Assembly (NCBI GenBank): GCA_017654735.1
Contig: JADPYG010000090.1
Coordinates: forward strand, 248,001-312,000
Length of the DNA: 64,000 bases
Source: Vishniacozyma victoriae
Lineage: Eukaryota; Basidiomycota; Tremellomycetes; Tremellales; Bulleribasidiaceae
Direction of reading: 5' to 3'
Shown here: positions 33,995 to 47,116 of the stretch, piece after piece
How the letters are laid out: each line of letters begins with the position of its first letter
Numbering within the stretch: position 1 is the first letter of the stretch
Position numbers and translations under genes: made by a program
The notes under the pieces: generated by a model
Told to the model about the DNA's origin: nothing
What the model saw: only the letters and a program-made list of their open reading frames with translations
The model's database searches: none

Positions 33995-36227
33995 CTAAGT
34001 AAAACCCCACATTGCAGCAGCAGCAGCCCTTAATCGTCTCTTCTTACTGACTTTCACACCAGTGATCGTCACCTCTCCTTCTCTCCTCATTATCTCCTCT
34101 GCAATCTCGAAATAAGAAGCTACCATAGCTCTCAGTCCACCTTTAGCTTCGCGTGGAAGTAAGTCCATATACGCAGCAGTCTTGGCCCTGAGTACGCAAG
34201 CATGTTCAACGAGGTCCAGAACGTATGGTTTTGAATCTGGCGCAGGACGTTCCGACGTGGGTTTGAGGAATGCGTGTAGCGTCTCATTGTCGGGGAATGA
34301 AGAGAGGGGGATATATAGTCGATTGGTGAGGGCATCCTTCTTGACGTCTCGAGCTATATTCACTAGCTGAAGAGCGTGTCCCATCTCGCGAGCATTTTGT
34401 AGAATCCGTCTTCTGTCTTCTCCTTGTATTTCCGCTTGATCCGATTCTCCTGTTCCCCAAACGTGGTCCCTCACTGGTCGAGTTGGATTATCGGTAGAAG
34501 AAGAAAGAATCGACCAAGCGAGATAACAACATGCCGAAGCTACTGATCCAGCCACATCATCCGCGTAACCCAACAAATCCTCTTTATTCAGAATAGGCAG
34601 GCAGTCTTCCAGTTTCCGATCTGGTTGTGCTAATTTCCTTGTGAAATGTAGATCGGTTTCGTAACCGTTACAGAGTTCCAGGAATGGGTGGATCGGGACC
34701 AAGCGGGGAACGAGATTTGTGAATGTATGAAAGACTGTTCTGTCCCCTGGCGAGAGAGGTAGGTGGTCAAGTAGGGCGTTTAACGTTGTCGAGGATGTTG
34801 CTGGATCGTAGGATTTGATAAGATGCGCTTTGATAGCTGCTAGGTATTCGGTCTTGACCTCATGATCGGGACTGGTGGAAGTCTCGGTCGGATCATCGTC
34901 TACGATATTATCCTGCTCTATCAGTTCACCAAAATTGACAGGACCAAAGAACCTACAGTCATCCTGCACCAGGCATAAACGGCAACAAGAGCAATCCGCA
35001 TCTCTCTTCCAAAAGCGAGTTTGGCAACATCAAAACTCTTGCTTCCCTCCCTCAACGTCTCTTCCGCATGAGTCAGTCCAATTAACGTATCCTCAGGAAT
35101 GGCTGGTGGATGGAATGCGACCTGAGCAAGAAGTCCGATATGGGCGACCAAGTTGGAAGGTGGACAGGGAGGTAGATCGGGAGACAGGACTAGGAGGGCG
35201 TGTAGGTGGGATATCAAGTTTGTGGAGATCGTTATCAGGTGGGTTGTTAGGATGAAGAATAGGCATTCCCTACTTATCAGCATCCATTCCGATTATTGGG
35301 TTGGTGACTCACTCTAGTGGAAGACCTCGCCATATGTCTATACCTGTACTGGTATTTTTAGCGATTGACCAAGCTCCATTCCTTATAGCAATACTTCCTG
35401 GTCAGCTAGATCCAGAAAGAAATGGAAAGACATACGTGTCAACAGCACACAACCATGCACTCCCCACTATCATAGTCTTACACTCTCCCCTCCCCATATC
35501 AGCCCCGAGGTATGTCAACCATCCAAGTACAGGGCTTATCCAGAGCATGATCCATCCCAAATAGAAGGCCCTCATTCCAAGTGCGTATTCCTGCACAGTC
35601 CATTCCGGTAGGACATTATGAGCATCATTGACAAGATACAACCCTCCCAAGAATTGAAGGAGCCAAAAGGAAGCGGCGAGTGGCCGGCGTCGTAAGGTCT
35701 TTACGAATCTCGGTTTCGTCTCTTTCGATATTTCCGTTTCCGCTCGAGTGGCCAGTCTCAATCTCGTAGAAGGAGGTAGTTTGAATGGGAGAAGGGTCGA
35801 ATGTGTGAATATAGAATGTAGGAGGACGATCAAGATCGGTTGGAGGATGAAGAATAGATGTTCTTCTATCGGTATCCAGTATATTGTCCCTAATATCGAT
35901 CCGGCAGGGTATGACCATCCTCCTCTTGCTATTATAAACTGCTCGTCAGCTACTTGTCTTACGTCCTGCGAGGTGGATATTGCCTACGTTATCCCACGGA
36001 GTCGTATATATCGTCGCCTGGCATTAGCTCTTTGCACGATACAGGGTCGATTGAGACTTACCATCAACATTAACCAAGATACTTTGAGAACCTCCCTCCG
36101 GCCCATCATTGGCGAGAACAAACATCCTAGCCCGATGATTGGGGGCACGATAAAGTTTAGCAGCCTATCCGATCAGCTAAAGAGTCTCATAGCGCATGTC
36201 AACTTACACCTGCAAATAAGTGAGCAT
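33995..36227 (-). CDS. crtYB: Bifunctional lycopene cyclase / phytoene synthase (crtYB, CAR1/al-2 type)
   Basis: A fungal carotenoid enzyme. Its N-terminal membrane part cyclises lycopene and its C-terminal part condenses two GGPP to phytoene. The reconstructed start is MLTYLQVLLNFIVPP at 36227, with a tiny first exon. The cyclase half shows both repeats: TTPWDN with GGWSYPA, IPIEEHLFF, and later VDT..NGAWS with LPLEECLFF. The synthase half has YAWCRMTDNIVDD (first Asp-rich motif, formed by an intron of the GTAGGT..GAGCAG type) and LVNIARDVKKDALTNRLYIPL (second Asp-rich motif). The C-terminus ends AAAAMWGFT. Frame is open across all splices, so it looks functional. The desaturase gene (crtI) is not in this window. 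Confidence 0.93.
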
Positions 36228-36626
36228 CTTGTTGATCTCCTGTTTACCGGGACCAGTCGCTCAGCTCGACAGCAAGTGAAGCGTCTCTAGGTAAAGATAA
36301 ACCGAATGGGCGGTAGGTTATGTCCGATCGCTTCTTCTACTAGGCATGGCCGACGCTCGACAAGATGAATACAGGTAGTTGATAGTACAGACGATAAATA
36401 TAGGTGCTGAAGATGAAATCTTTGGATTGTTGATCGGTGACGTCGCCGGTGTGCCCGGTGCGGCACGGCACATGTCTATAATCTCGATAACGATACGAAG
36501 CATATAAGATGATAGCAGGCATATATATGCATTCGCAGTGGTTGAACAATGATACACAATTGTTTTTGATATTGTACAGATGATGAAATCAACACGTCTC
36601 CTCTTCTACACCTCTTCATTTAGTAC
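36228..36626. promoter_or_regulatory. Region upstream of crtYB and downstream of GCH1
   Basis: About 400 bp, including crtYB's presumed promoter and the 3' end of GTP cyclohydrolase. It holds AT-rich tracts and a GC-rich patch (gccggtgtgcccggtgcggcacggcac near 36448-36474). No gene is supported. Confidence 0.35.
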
Positions 36627-38015
36627 TCAGCGACAAACGCTGGGAGTTCGGATGAGGGTCAAGAACTATCATCAATTTACGCTTCACTAGGACAATGGTG
36701 AGACATACCTCCTCCCTGGTCTTTGCCTGGGTCCTGAAACAACCCAACATGGTAGAAGTGACGGTAGTAGCCCCTGGTTTCTGGACACCTCGCATCGTCA
36801 TGCACATATGTCTTCCTATCAGCTTTGTTCCAGAACCAAGAGTAAATAAGCTCACTGAGCTTCCATGACGACTGCTACACCTCTTGGTCGAATGGCTTCG
36901 TCGACTGCTAGAGCCACTTGTTTAGTCAATCGCTCTTGGACTTGTAATCGCCTAGAGAAGGTCTCGGCAATTCTAGCCAGTTTCGAAAGACCAAGAACCA
37001 ACTTGTTGGGGATATATCCAATGGAGATCTATCATCAGCTCAGCCCTGTCAATCTCCATAGAGAAAGCTGACCTTTCCGGTAAATGGTACCATGTGGTGT
37101 TCACAAAGACTGAAGACGTCGATATCCCTTACAATGACCATCTCTTCGTGATCCTCTGCAAAGACTGCATCATTGATAATCTCGACCAACTTCTCCTCGT
37201 ATCCCTTGGTCATCCACAACAAGGCTTTGGCATATCGTTCGGGAGTTCGAAGGAGACCTTCACGGTCGGGGTCTTCGCCAATACATTCCAATACGGTTCT
37301 GAGGGCACCGCATAGTTTCTCCTGGTTGGCGGCTTTCTGAGCTGCGGTCGAGTGTAGGCGGAGTTCAGAAGTGGATTTGGCTGCCTGTCAGTCATGATCT
37401 TACCTCGAGATCGAGTAGCATACCAGGCCATCCGAGACCATCCGCATCGGCAATCCCAGGTGTCTTGACCACCATACTACTACCCTCTCCCTCATCACTC
37501 CTCTCCAATCCCTCCTTGACACCTTGCCTCAATTCACCCATACTGATCCTATCAGGCTGATGGTAGCCATACTTCTCATCTTCATCTTCCTCTTCATCCC
37601 GTCGAGCCCGCTGAGCTTGAGTAACGGGTTTCAAAATAGGCGAAAAAGGTCCTTGAGCACTTTCATCAAGTGGAGTTGAATGTCCAGATCGGGGTCTAAA
37701 ACCATAACCTTCCCTCTGCTGACGGGGGTATTGTGCACTCCTAGCTTCTCCTAGCGGACTACGGGCCACGCCGGCATTTGTCCTCTGAGGTAACTTGGAG
37801 TTTGGGTCGTTAAGTGATAGGTCGGCAAGGAGAGTGGAAGCATCAGGTGGTGATCGAGCGTTACCGGCCATCCTACCTCGTTCCCATGATCCAGTTGATG
37901 ATTCAGATAGACGCGAGAGATTACCGAGATTAGGAGCATGTTTGGGGCTACTGGCTTTTGGGATTGGGCGAGGGAGTCGGGAAGTGTTGCTGTTGTTGGT
38001 AGGCGAGTTTGACAT
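36627..38015 (-). CDS. FOL2: GTP cyclohydrolase I with long disordered N-terminus
   Basis: Converts GTP to dihydroneopterin triphosphate, the first step of folate/pterin synthesis. The catalytic domain starts near [28 protein letters not shown]. It contains the zinc/active-site motifs [14 protein letters not shown] and [15 protein letters not shown] and the QERLTKQVA helix, and [13 protein letters not shown]. It ends [15 protein letters not shown], as usual. The first exon adds about 200 residues rich in Ser, Pro, Arg and acidic residues (MSNSPTNN start, [11 protein letters not shown]), much longer than bacterial or yeast enzymes. It carries several SP/TP sites that could be phosphorylated. 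A second Met three codons upstream (38024) is possible. It is divergent with RPL43. Confidence 0.95.
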
Positions 38016-38358
38016 TGTGTACAAGTGAGGGTAGGTGGGAGGAGTGAGCAGGACGCGACACCACTGTAGGTGTTGTTGCTTCTCTGTCTATGATTACAGG
38101 ATAAGTTATCCGAGATATGGTGTCATTCAAGTAAAGGAGGGAGCTCCACGGAATCAAAATACTTGCTTATCACATCGTCGACTATATCGGCGATAAGAAT
38201 CGCCACTTTGTAGTCCGAAAGGTTTGAAGGGAATGATGGAGTGCCACACTCGTGCTCCTTCCTGAGGTTTAGCACTATTGCCGATCTCCGGTGGGATTGA
38301 TTAGAGTCTAGTTCAGAGATAGTTTGTTCTTACACGTCAAGTAGTTTTATCGACAAAA
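38016..38358. promoter_or_regulatory. Divergent promoter GCH1 / RPL43
   Basis: About 340 bp between a folate gene and a ribosomal-protein gene. A perfect short hairpin ggcgat-aaga-atcgcc sits at about 38190-38205. Pyrimidine-rich sequence precedes RPL43. No other gene is seen. Confidence 0.4.
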
Positions 38359-38957
<599 letters not shown>

Positions 38958-39288
38958 AAAAGGAGTTTTGGTAGTTTCGATGTATTCCTACGACACGCTG
39001 CTGGTGGTTTCGGGTTCTTATCGGGGTCGCTGATCTGGATTAAGGATGATGTTGAGAGCGGAATCCGCTAATTTGGACTTGGTTCTTCCATCGTGGGCAT
39101 GTTGATACACCAACCTTGGAAGCCTCTCAGTTCTCGTCAAGGCCCGGATACTCGGTAGGCAAGAGGGAAGGACCAAGGTGGATCTGAGGAGATATCGCCG
39201 TAGCTCGACATCGAGTACAAAGGCTCTTGAACTGTGTACTGACATACATTGATGCCACCTGGGCCAAATACAACCTATTCAACAATAA
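38958..39288. other. Convergent intergenic region RPL43 / TOK1
   Basis: About 330 bp with no supported gene, presumed 3' UTRs and terminators of the two converging genes. Confidence 0.35.
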
Positions 39289-41488
39289 TCAAGCTACAGT
39301 ATATACCTTCCTCAATTTCCTAGCATGTTGGCGATACAACATTCCCGTCAACCCCGTCAATGCCCCTTCTGAGGGTGGATCTCCCGCAATCTCCCGCGTC
39401 TCAAGCTCTTTCGATCTCCCACCCACCGTGGGCAGGGCTCTCCTTTCAAACCTAGCCCGCTCGTCGCCATCTAGATCCTGGATAGCTGAGCCTAGGACTA
39501 GGATCTCTGCGAATAGACTTCTATAGTTCTCTACTTCTTCCAATGTATCTTCGTCTCGGTATCGGCCCTCGTCCTCGTCTCGGTCTAGGTAGCTATCAAG
39601 GGAGGTTGGCTGGGAGTCTTTGGGCAAGGTTTTTCTGTCTTGGCCAATATTGCGAGCTTGCACTTCTAGTCAGTATCTCCCAGACAAAATTAGCAGAGCA
39701 AACGCACCGTTCCGATCTGCTACCAGTAAAGTCCTAGCCACCCCCTGGTCCAGGTTTTCAAGAAGTAATCGCCTAGCCTGCATTTCGAGCTTGACGACTC
39801 GATCAAGTAATTGCCGGACCATGATCTGCTGCTTTTCCGCATCGCTCGGTATCTCCACTGGCTTCCTCTCCTCTTGGTCATCCCCGGATGGTAAACTGGA
39901 GATAGTAGCTATGCGTTGATATGCGCCTCTATGATGCTCGACGAGCTCGGTATGGGATAGACACCATTCCGTCCCTGTTGCGGCTGCTTGTCGGATAGCA
40001 TCCGTTACATGCCGTCTGTTGGAGAATGTACTCAGCTGAAGATCAGCATCTATTTCTGCCCTCGGAAATGAGTGAGGCGTACAAGACCGGTGATGGTTTG
40101 CACGGCAAAGGAAGTGACGATAGGCACGGCGAGTAGGACGAATGGAATGAAGAAGACCCTTCCTGCTGGGGTTTCAGGCGAAAAATCACCGAATCCTACT
40201 ATCAGCCCCTTGTGATCTCCGTGACATACCGATAGTTATGGACGTGACTATACAAGCGTATACTGCATTACTGACCGTCAGATTAAAAGATGTGGACTGC
40301 GGGGGACATACCCGTACGTCCACCCTTCTATTGCATGAAAGATCACAGCTCCTAGCAACCAGAAAGCGATCAGTGATATCGCGCTCCAAATAAGGTCCAG
40401 CATCTGGCTCATCCTACTGTTAGCGAGTCCTTCGTAAGATCCATCAAGCGGGCAAATCACTCACCAAGCCTCCCTCTTGTTTATCTCGTGAACCAGCCGC
40501 ATCTCCTCCACCAATGTCGCCCCCGGTTTCAAAGCCTCCGCCTCTCTATGAATAGCACCTTCGTATCTATCTCTCCAGACTTTTCTCCTTTCCCGACTCC
40601 TCTCCCTGATGAAATCGACAATCAGACTAATCTCATTACCCAATTGAGAGATAGTCAAGATGGCAAATGGGAATACCAAGACTTTCCCAGCAGCTGTGGA
40701 TGGTGTGAAATCGCCATAACCGATGGTAAGGGCTGTTTGGATTGAGAAGTAGATCCCATCGGCGTAGGCCCAATGTTCGAGTCTTGAGAATACTAGAGCT
40801 TGAAGGGCGATGACTGATAGGAAAATGGTTACGGATATCATGAATTTCCGGCCTGACGAGCGGACCGAAGAAGGTTCGGAGGAGGAGGGATTGCCGAATG
40901 CGAAACAGAAATGGACGAGGAGTGCTAGGGAGATGATTCCAGCTACGCAGACAGATACGACCTGTCAGTCAGTAGTGTCCCAGGCTAGAAGATGAAGGGA
41001 GAGAGACACACCGCACACCAGAAACCTTCCGTATATTGCAATCCGTTCTTTCCCCCGTAAACCGCGAGATTGACCACAGCGATGATAGTCTTGGCAGTCC
41101 AACACCCCAAACTCCAAAATACAGTTTGCCTGATCCAAACCCTCGTTTTACTTGAAAATCGCATGATCAAGAGGATATTCGCAATGACATTGAGGGCGAG
41201 GCCGACTCCTGATAGGGCTAGGGATACGGGGGGATCATCTTCAGCAACACCGTCTTTGGTATACCATCTTTGCTACCCATCAGCTCCACCACCTCGATGA
41301 GATGGACCTACGGTGAGAGCTGGTATATCCATCAAAGTAGCCAATGGAGCCAAGATGGCTGTGGCCAGTGGACAATATTGGGCGAATGTCGTCAAGTGTT
41401 CCATGTTCAGTACATGGCACGAAAGGCAGCCTACACCGACTGCATCAGCATCGTCGACCTCGGGACCATTGGGAGGATCCTTGGACAT
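39289..41488 (-). CDS. TOK1: Outward-rectifier potassium channel, TOK family
   Basis: A plasma-membrane K+ channel with eight predicted TM segments and two pore loops, the fungal TOK architecture. Both selectivity filters are visible: TIGYGDFTPSTAAGK in pore 1 and TIGFGDFSPETPAGR in pore 2. Each follows a pore helix and precedes a hydrophobic TM. Upstream TMs include ALSGVGLALNVIANILLIM and SVCVAGIISLALLVHF. The long cytosolic C-terminus is charged with predicted coiled coil (LLDRVVKLEMQARRLLLE) and acidic repeats (DRDEDEGRYRDEDT), ending RKVYTVA. The last intron uses GTGCGT..CTGACTAG to join ADRN to EVQARNIG. Start MSKDPPNG at 41488 is the first Met; no extra upstream exon is evident. Confidence 0.92.
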
Positions 41489-41747
41489 CCTGTGGAGTGG
41501 ATTATTGAGAGTGATTGCATAGATGGGATATTCGTGCTGTTACCCCTTGAATATGTCTATTCTGATCGTCACAGGGGTCATTGCCGGGTAGTGTTGATTG
41601 ATATCACAGGCGCACAAGATCTAAGGCACATAGTCAATAGGCACGCGACGCGTCTTTACTGTTGACATGACATGACGAATCCTCATCTCGTCACTTGTAC
41701 TTCTACTTTTCCCAAGTCCGCCATCAAATTGGGACTGGGATCAAGCG

Positions 41748-43451
41748 ATGAACCCTCTCGCTGCGGCATTATTAGCTGCGCAAGGATGGGATGTATCCAG
41801 GCTTCGTAAACAGGGAGGCGAGAGCTCTGTAAGCTATCGAGATCCTGATTCCAATTTGAATTAGCTAATAGAAGGCTCGCCAACCCAACCCCCAATCTCA
41901 AATGGATATGCATTCCCTACTCAACAACCCGGCTATTATGCAAGCTCTTCAAGCTCAGAGCTCAATTCCCAGCGAGCCAATGACTCCAGAACAGACCACG
42001 CGATTTGGACGGGTCTCGAGACCGCCTGTCGCCGTCGAGCAGGAGAGTTTGGCTATTCTTCAACAGATCATGGCTGGCGATGGGAATCAAGGAGGAGCCA
42101 GGCAGTCTGTACCACCACCTCGACCTAATTCTAGGCCCCAGTCGACCCTGAGGGAATCATCAATACCGAGATCAAGATCTCCTAATACCGCTAGTGCCAC
42201 CCAGAGTCCACCCCTTCAGGCTGAACAGCCACTGGTCCGGCCCCAACAGCCCGCGCAAGGTGGAAGACCGAGGCGAGGGGAGACGTTGACAAAGGAAGAA
42301 AGGGCAGAGAGGAGGCGGGTACAGAATACGCTCAGTGGTATGTCCACCTTTCAGCTCGTGAGGTGGATGTAGGCTAATGGACAGCGGCTGATTATCGAAG
42401 AAAGAAGGAGATATACATGTCTAGTCTGGAAGATCGAATCAAGGACAAAGAAATGGAGATCAAGGCAAAGGCGGAGGAATGCGAGATGTGGAGGAGGAAG
42501 TTTGCTGATATGGAGAAGCAGTATGTCGTGCTATCCGTCGTCTCAAGGGGAGGTGCTAATGGTAGACACGCAGTGATGACAGCTCTATGGACTGCTGCTG
42601 GGTTTGATCTACCTAATCAGGACGGCACCATTCAGGGTAACGACCGCTTCATGTCCAACTCAAATATGCCACCTCCCATCGCGTCCACGAGTCGACCGAG
42701 CGGGGTACGTAATGTCCCCGATAGCAGGAATGCTTCTGGAATATCGCCAGCCGCCCTCAACCCCATCCGATCGCCTATCCCACTCTACTCGAACAACTCC
42801 ACACCCAACGCCTACCCCTCTCCCGCGCTTCAATCACAAAACCCAACCCCCCTGGCATCCGCCTCGACAACACTTGCCGCTGCCATGCCTGCTCATCCGA
42901 CTGTATCCCCACATAGTGCCTTTCCCGAGTCTTCACCGGTCGGTACGGCCGATGGTGACGGAACACCCTTCGATCTCGGTGTGGATTTATCTGCATTTGA
43001 CGATTTCTTCAATTGGGATATTCAACCCGATAACGACGCGGATGACCAGCAAGATGCAGATTTCATTCCCGCCTCTTCGCCTCATCGATCCGATTCAGAA
43101 GAAGAGACTGATCGGGAAGGTGATACCAGTGGACCGAGGAAGAAACGAAAAACGAAAAACAAAGGAAAGGGCAAGAGACGAGACGACGATGAAGAATTTA
43201 TTGATCCTGAGGTTGATGAAGAAGATCTGTTCATGCCCATTACGGATGTCGCTATCCCACCTGGACAGATGCAGTTGGTTGAAAAAGCTACAAAGGACGT
43301 CATGTCGACTTTTGGAGTGGATAGTCAGGTTCAGTTGACGGGGGTGATGCAGAAGATTGTCGATGCTGGAGAAGGGTTGACTGGGGAACAATTGGAGAAG
43401 ATGAAATCTGTGTTGAGGTGGATGCATATGAGTGGGAGGTTACCCAAGTAG
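41748..43451 (+). CDS. bZIP-type transcription factor
   Basis: A putative DNA-binding regulator. It starts MNPLAAALLAAQGWD and joins across an intron (donor GTAAGC at about 41829) to KARQPNPQ. The basic region spans another intron: RRRVQNTLS then AADYRRKKE, giving N-x7-R as in bZIP proteins. It is followed by a leucine-zipper-like helix (IYMSSLEDRIKDKEMEIKAKAEECEMW). A third, 45-nt intron (42521-42565) is a multiple of three and lacks stops. The rest is Ser/Pro-rich, then acidic, then Lys-rich (KKRKTKNKGKGKRR), ending MHMSGRLPK. The zipper is short with few leucines, so dimer partners are unclear. The named ortholog was not recognised. Confidence 0.78.
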
Positions 43452-43644
43452 GAGTAGGTATTGAAGAGAATATTATATGTTAATAGTGTTTAAAGGGTTG
43501 GGGGAAGGTACAGTAAACAAACAATATGTGTGTGCACGGACGATTGATCACTCAACATTGGCTGACGATGTTTACTCAACTTATCACATTCCCTCCTAGC
43601 TTCTTTCTTTCTTCCTCTTCCTTCGTTTTTCGACTCACATCCAA

Positions 43645-46600
43645 ATGTCCAAAGAAGAGCCAACGATGGAACCCCCACCTCCTCCATATCCCAAACATCT
43701 CCCTTCGCCTCTCGATATCAAACCCAGAAAACGCCCCATCACCGAATCAGCATTTCAATCAATCAGAGACAACGATTCATTAGTCAAGTTGGTAGAAGCT
43801 GTTGGAGAATTTGATGAGGCTCAAGGAAAGGAAGGAGAGGAGAGGAGGAATGCAGCTGCGAGAGAGATTATTAGGAGGAAGATCGCGATGAAGGCTCTTG
43901 GGGTTGAAGTGGCTGATGAGGAGAGGAAAGAGGAGGATGCTATCGATTTGGCTATGGATGTGGATGTTGAGGAGGAGGTCGATGTAGGAGAGCGAGGGCT
44001 GTTCCCAGTGAAGCATGAGGAAGAGAAATCTGTGAAGGAGGAAGGGAAGATAGATCAACATCAAATCGAAGGTGAGGAAGGTGGAAATGATGACGAGGAG
44101 AAAGAGAAAGAGGGTGGCGAGGGGCAAGGAGGGGAGAGTCCAGCCAAGAAGAAGAAGAAAAAGAACAAGAAAAAGAAGAAGACATCACCTTCCTCGGCCA
44201 ACACGGGAGGGGACGCAAGTTGGGCAAAGGGGCGTACAATGGAGCAAGAGGAACTAGAGGTCGAATTGGGTCTCGTGGAAGAAATGGTACCGACCCCAGT
44301 AGCCGCCACTTCACCTACTCCCATCGAAGCTGTTGCGTTGACGGCTGTTTCGCAATCACCCATTTCGACAATCAGTAATGAAACCATCGATATTCCCCAG
44401 ACTCAGAAAAAGAAGAAGAAAAAGAATAAGCCACATCGAGCGGAACGTAAACCCGCTCCGCCATTATCCAAAAAGCTCGAAAAGGTGAAGGAACACGTTG
44501 AAGCCGTCGTCGAATTGATCAAGACCGTTCCCGAGGGTAACACTATTCCCGATCCCGAGCCTGAGGCTGAGCCTGTCCAAGCGGAGAAAGTAGAACCCGA
44601 GTCTAGCAAGTCACCAATCAAACAAATTCGCAGGATCGATATCGGTAAAAATTACAAGGGATTACTCGATCTCACCGAGAAGATAACTCAAGAAGCATTT
44701 CTTGATCCAGAACCCTTGAGAAAATTCAATGAAGCCAAACATAAACCTCCGCCCGGGAAAATGAGGCGACCTGGTGGGAGATTGGTCTCGACACCAGCGA
44801 AGAAACTCAATTTCGACAAGATTGCGGATTTGGTTAAACCGGAACAAAAGGAGATTAGGGTTGAGGCACTTGTTCAGATTAAACGAGATAAGGGCAAGGG
44901 AAAGGTTGATTCGAGGGAGGCGAGGGATCCGGAATCTTATATCGAAGCTACCGAGGTTGCTGCCATTCCAGGTAAACAGGATGTTGCGGTGGGAAAGGAA
45001 ATTGAAGCCGAACCGGTGGAAACGCAATTGCCACTCGACCTCACCATTGACGCTGAGATATCACACGAAGGGGATAATGCTATTGTTCTTTCCTCCCCAA
45101 TTCCCAAAGAGCTCCCAAAAGAAGAGACAATCAAAAGACCCAAATCCGCTCCGCCAAGATCGACTTGGACATTACTCAAAACCGGTACTTCACCCGAACA
45201 ATTCGTTGTCCCAGTCGACAAGATTGCAATCGTGATGAGTGTCCTGAGAACCGGGACTATCCCTCCATCCCCCGAGACGACAATGAAGAAAACGACTGTC
45301 GAGCCCGAGCCGACGTCGGCCCCGCAAATCTCTGTTGTTGATACGAACGGAGCTGAGGCACCTACTACCCCCGATGTCCCTCTTGGGCTTACTTTCACTA
45401 ATAGCCCCGCGGATCATGTTCCCAGTGATCGGTACGATGGTCCTCCTGTTATCATGTTTGGTTATTTGTCCTTTGTCAACAAGACGGGTCCGATCAAGAA
45501 GAAGAAACTCGACAACGGGATCGAGGTCACGAATTCCACCACCCTTCGAGCAGAGGCTACAACCACTCGCCAACAGATCTCGGAGGCTCTCGTCAATGAT
45601 GATACTACTGCGGTTGGATCAAATGGAGTAGCGACGGAAACTGGTGAGAGCATGGACAAGTGGAACGCTTTCGCGAATGAAAGTGATGGCGACAGCGATG
45701 GTGAGACTGTCCGCGGTGAACCCAGTCCTCCTCGCGCTCGAGAAGAAGTCGACAAAGCTTCCGCCTCCCCAGTCCCCGTCACTCGAGCACCTGGGCAATC
45801 TCCTGATGCCGATACCCCGCCCGAACAAGATCTCGTTACGCCCGACGATACTCCTGCTCCTTCATTCCCTAAACAGTCTTACCCCAAATCACCCCTCCAC
45901 CAAGATACCTCCAGGGTTTCCTCGTATAGGACCGCATCTGTAAATCACCCTTCAACTCTTGCGACTACCACCAATGCTGTCGAAGATGATGAGCTGGTTC
46001 CGACTCGTCAAAATACTCCTGAATCCGATACGACCCCTACTCAGAGTATCACCATCCCCTCTCCTCCTGTTCCTCGATTGGAAACGGCCGATTCATTCAT
46101 GGATATCGGTATGCCAGCCGAGGTTGATCCATCGAACCCGATGTCTATCGATAAATTGAACATGGATAAAGCTTATACTCTGTACTTTACCAAACAGCCC
46201 TCAAAAGAGTCTTCTCCACCAGGTGTCGTTCCGAAAGTATACCCTCCACTCGGAATTGTCGATGTGAAACAATACACCGGCGGCCTTATTCCTGTATTTA
46301 CCGCATACACTTTTGGCGATTTCTTTGGAAGTTGGATGGCTCTCCGACGACAGATTGCTGAAGTCGTTCAGAGACCTATTGAACCGATTCATAGGGGATT
46401 GATGGGTTATGGGACACAGGGGTTGGGATTACATTTGTTCCAATCTGACAAGACTGCGCATTTCTTCATTAAAGATGTGAGGCCAGCTTGGGAGGATCCA
46501 ATGTGTACTGGAGGAGGCAAGATTATTGTCACATCGAATTCAGCAGAGGTAAGTCCACTCCCATTTAGTAGGATATTACTGATGAAGCTAGCTCGATCAC

Positions 46601-46894
46601 CTGTTTTTCCAAACCGCCTTGAACCTCGTTGCGGGGGTGTTTGATACTTCCTGCCCTCCACCACCTGGTACCGACCTCCAAGTCCTCGGTGCAGTCCTCA
46701 TAAATCGACAAGCAAGTAGACCAAGGTTGGATATTTGGTTAGGAGGGAAAAGTAAAGTTACAACTTCCTGGGCTGAGGAAGTGATTGAGACGTTGAGGGT
46801 GGAATATCTAAAGGCGGAGGTACATAAATATAGACCACATTATTCTGCTGCTGGGGTTGTTCCTAGTGGACCTGGACCCAAGAGGAAGTATTAG
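43645..46894 (+). CDS. eIF4E-domain protein with a very long N-terminal extension
   Basis: Two exons (43645-46548, 46592-46894) encode 1,068 residues. The first ~835 are low-complexity: acidic and Lys-rich runs (KKKKKKNKKKKK at about residues 170), Pro/Thr/Glu-rich stretches, and one more ordered-looking segment near residues 330-375 (GKNYKGLLDLTEKITQEAF). From about residue 838 the chain matches eIF4E: KAYTLYFTK (for the WALWFFK strand), YTFGDFFGSWMAL, HFFIKDVRPAWEDP (Trp-Glu cap pair), GGGKIIVTSN, LDHLFFQTALNLVAGVFD, VLGAVLINRQ, and LDIWLGG. The Trp that stacks on the other face of the cap is replaced by Tyr (VKQYTGG), as in 4EHP-class proteins, and the dorsal FW pair is FF. It may be a translational repressor-type cap-binding protein. 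The 43-nt intron was placed by homology. Confidence 0.82.
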
Positions 46895-47116
46895 TTTGTT
46901 GTAGATACGTTGCGGGAAAGTAGTATTCCATTTGTATATGATACCATCAGAGATAGATCATGAATCATCAGTGCGATTCCTTTAGCTTTCTCCCTCCCAT
47001 GATATAGAATGAAGAGGTAATCAATTATACATACAGCGATATCCATTTGTTTCGTAAATACAGTCCTATGACGGACGTCATCTCTATCCTTATCCTGAAC
47101 CAAGCTTATATCCGTG

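Noticed and set aside
44061..44387. Ser/Phe-rich reverse-strand frame inside the eIF4E-like gene
   Set aside because: It is the reverse complement of Lys/Glu-rich codons (gaa/aag runs) and has no splice or start context; shadow of the real gene.
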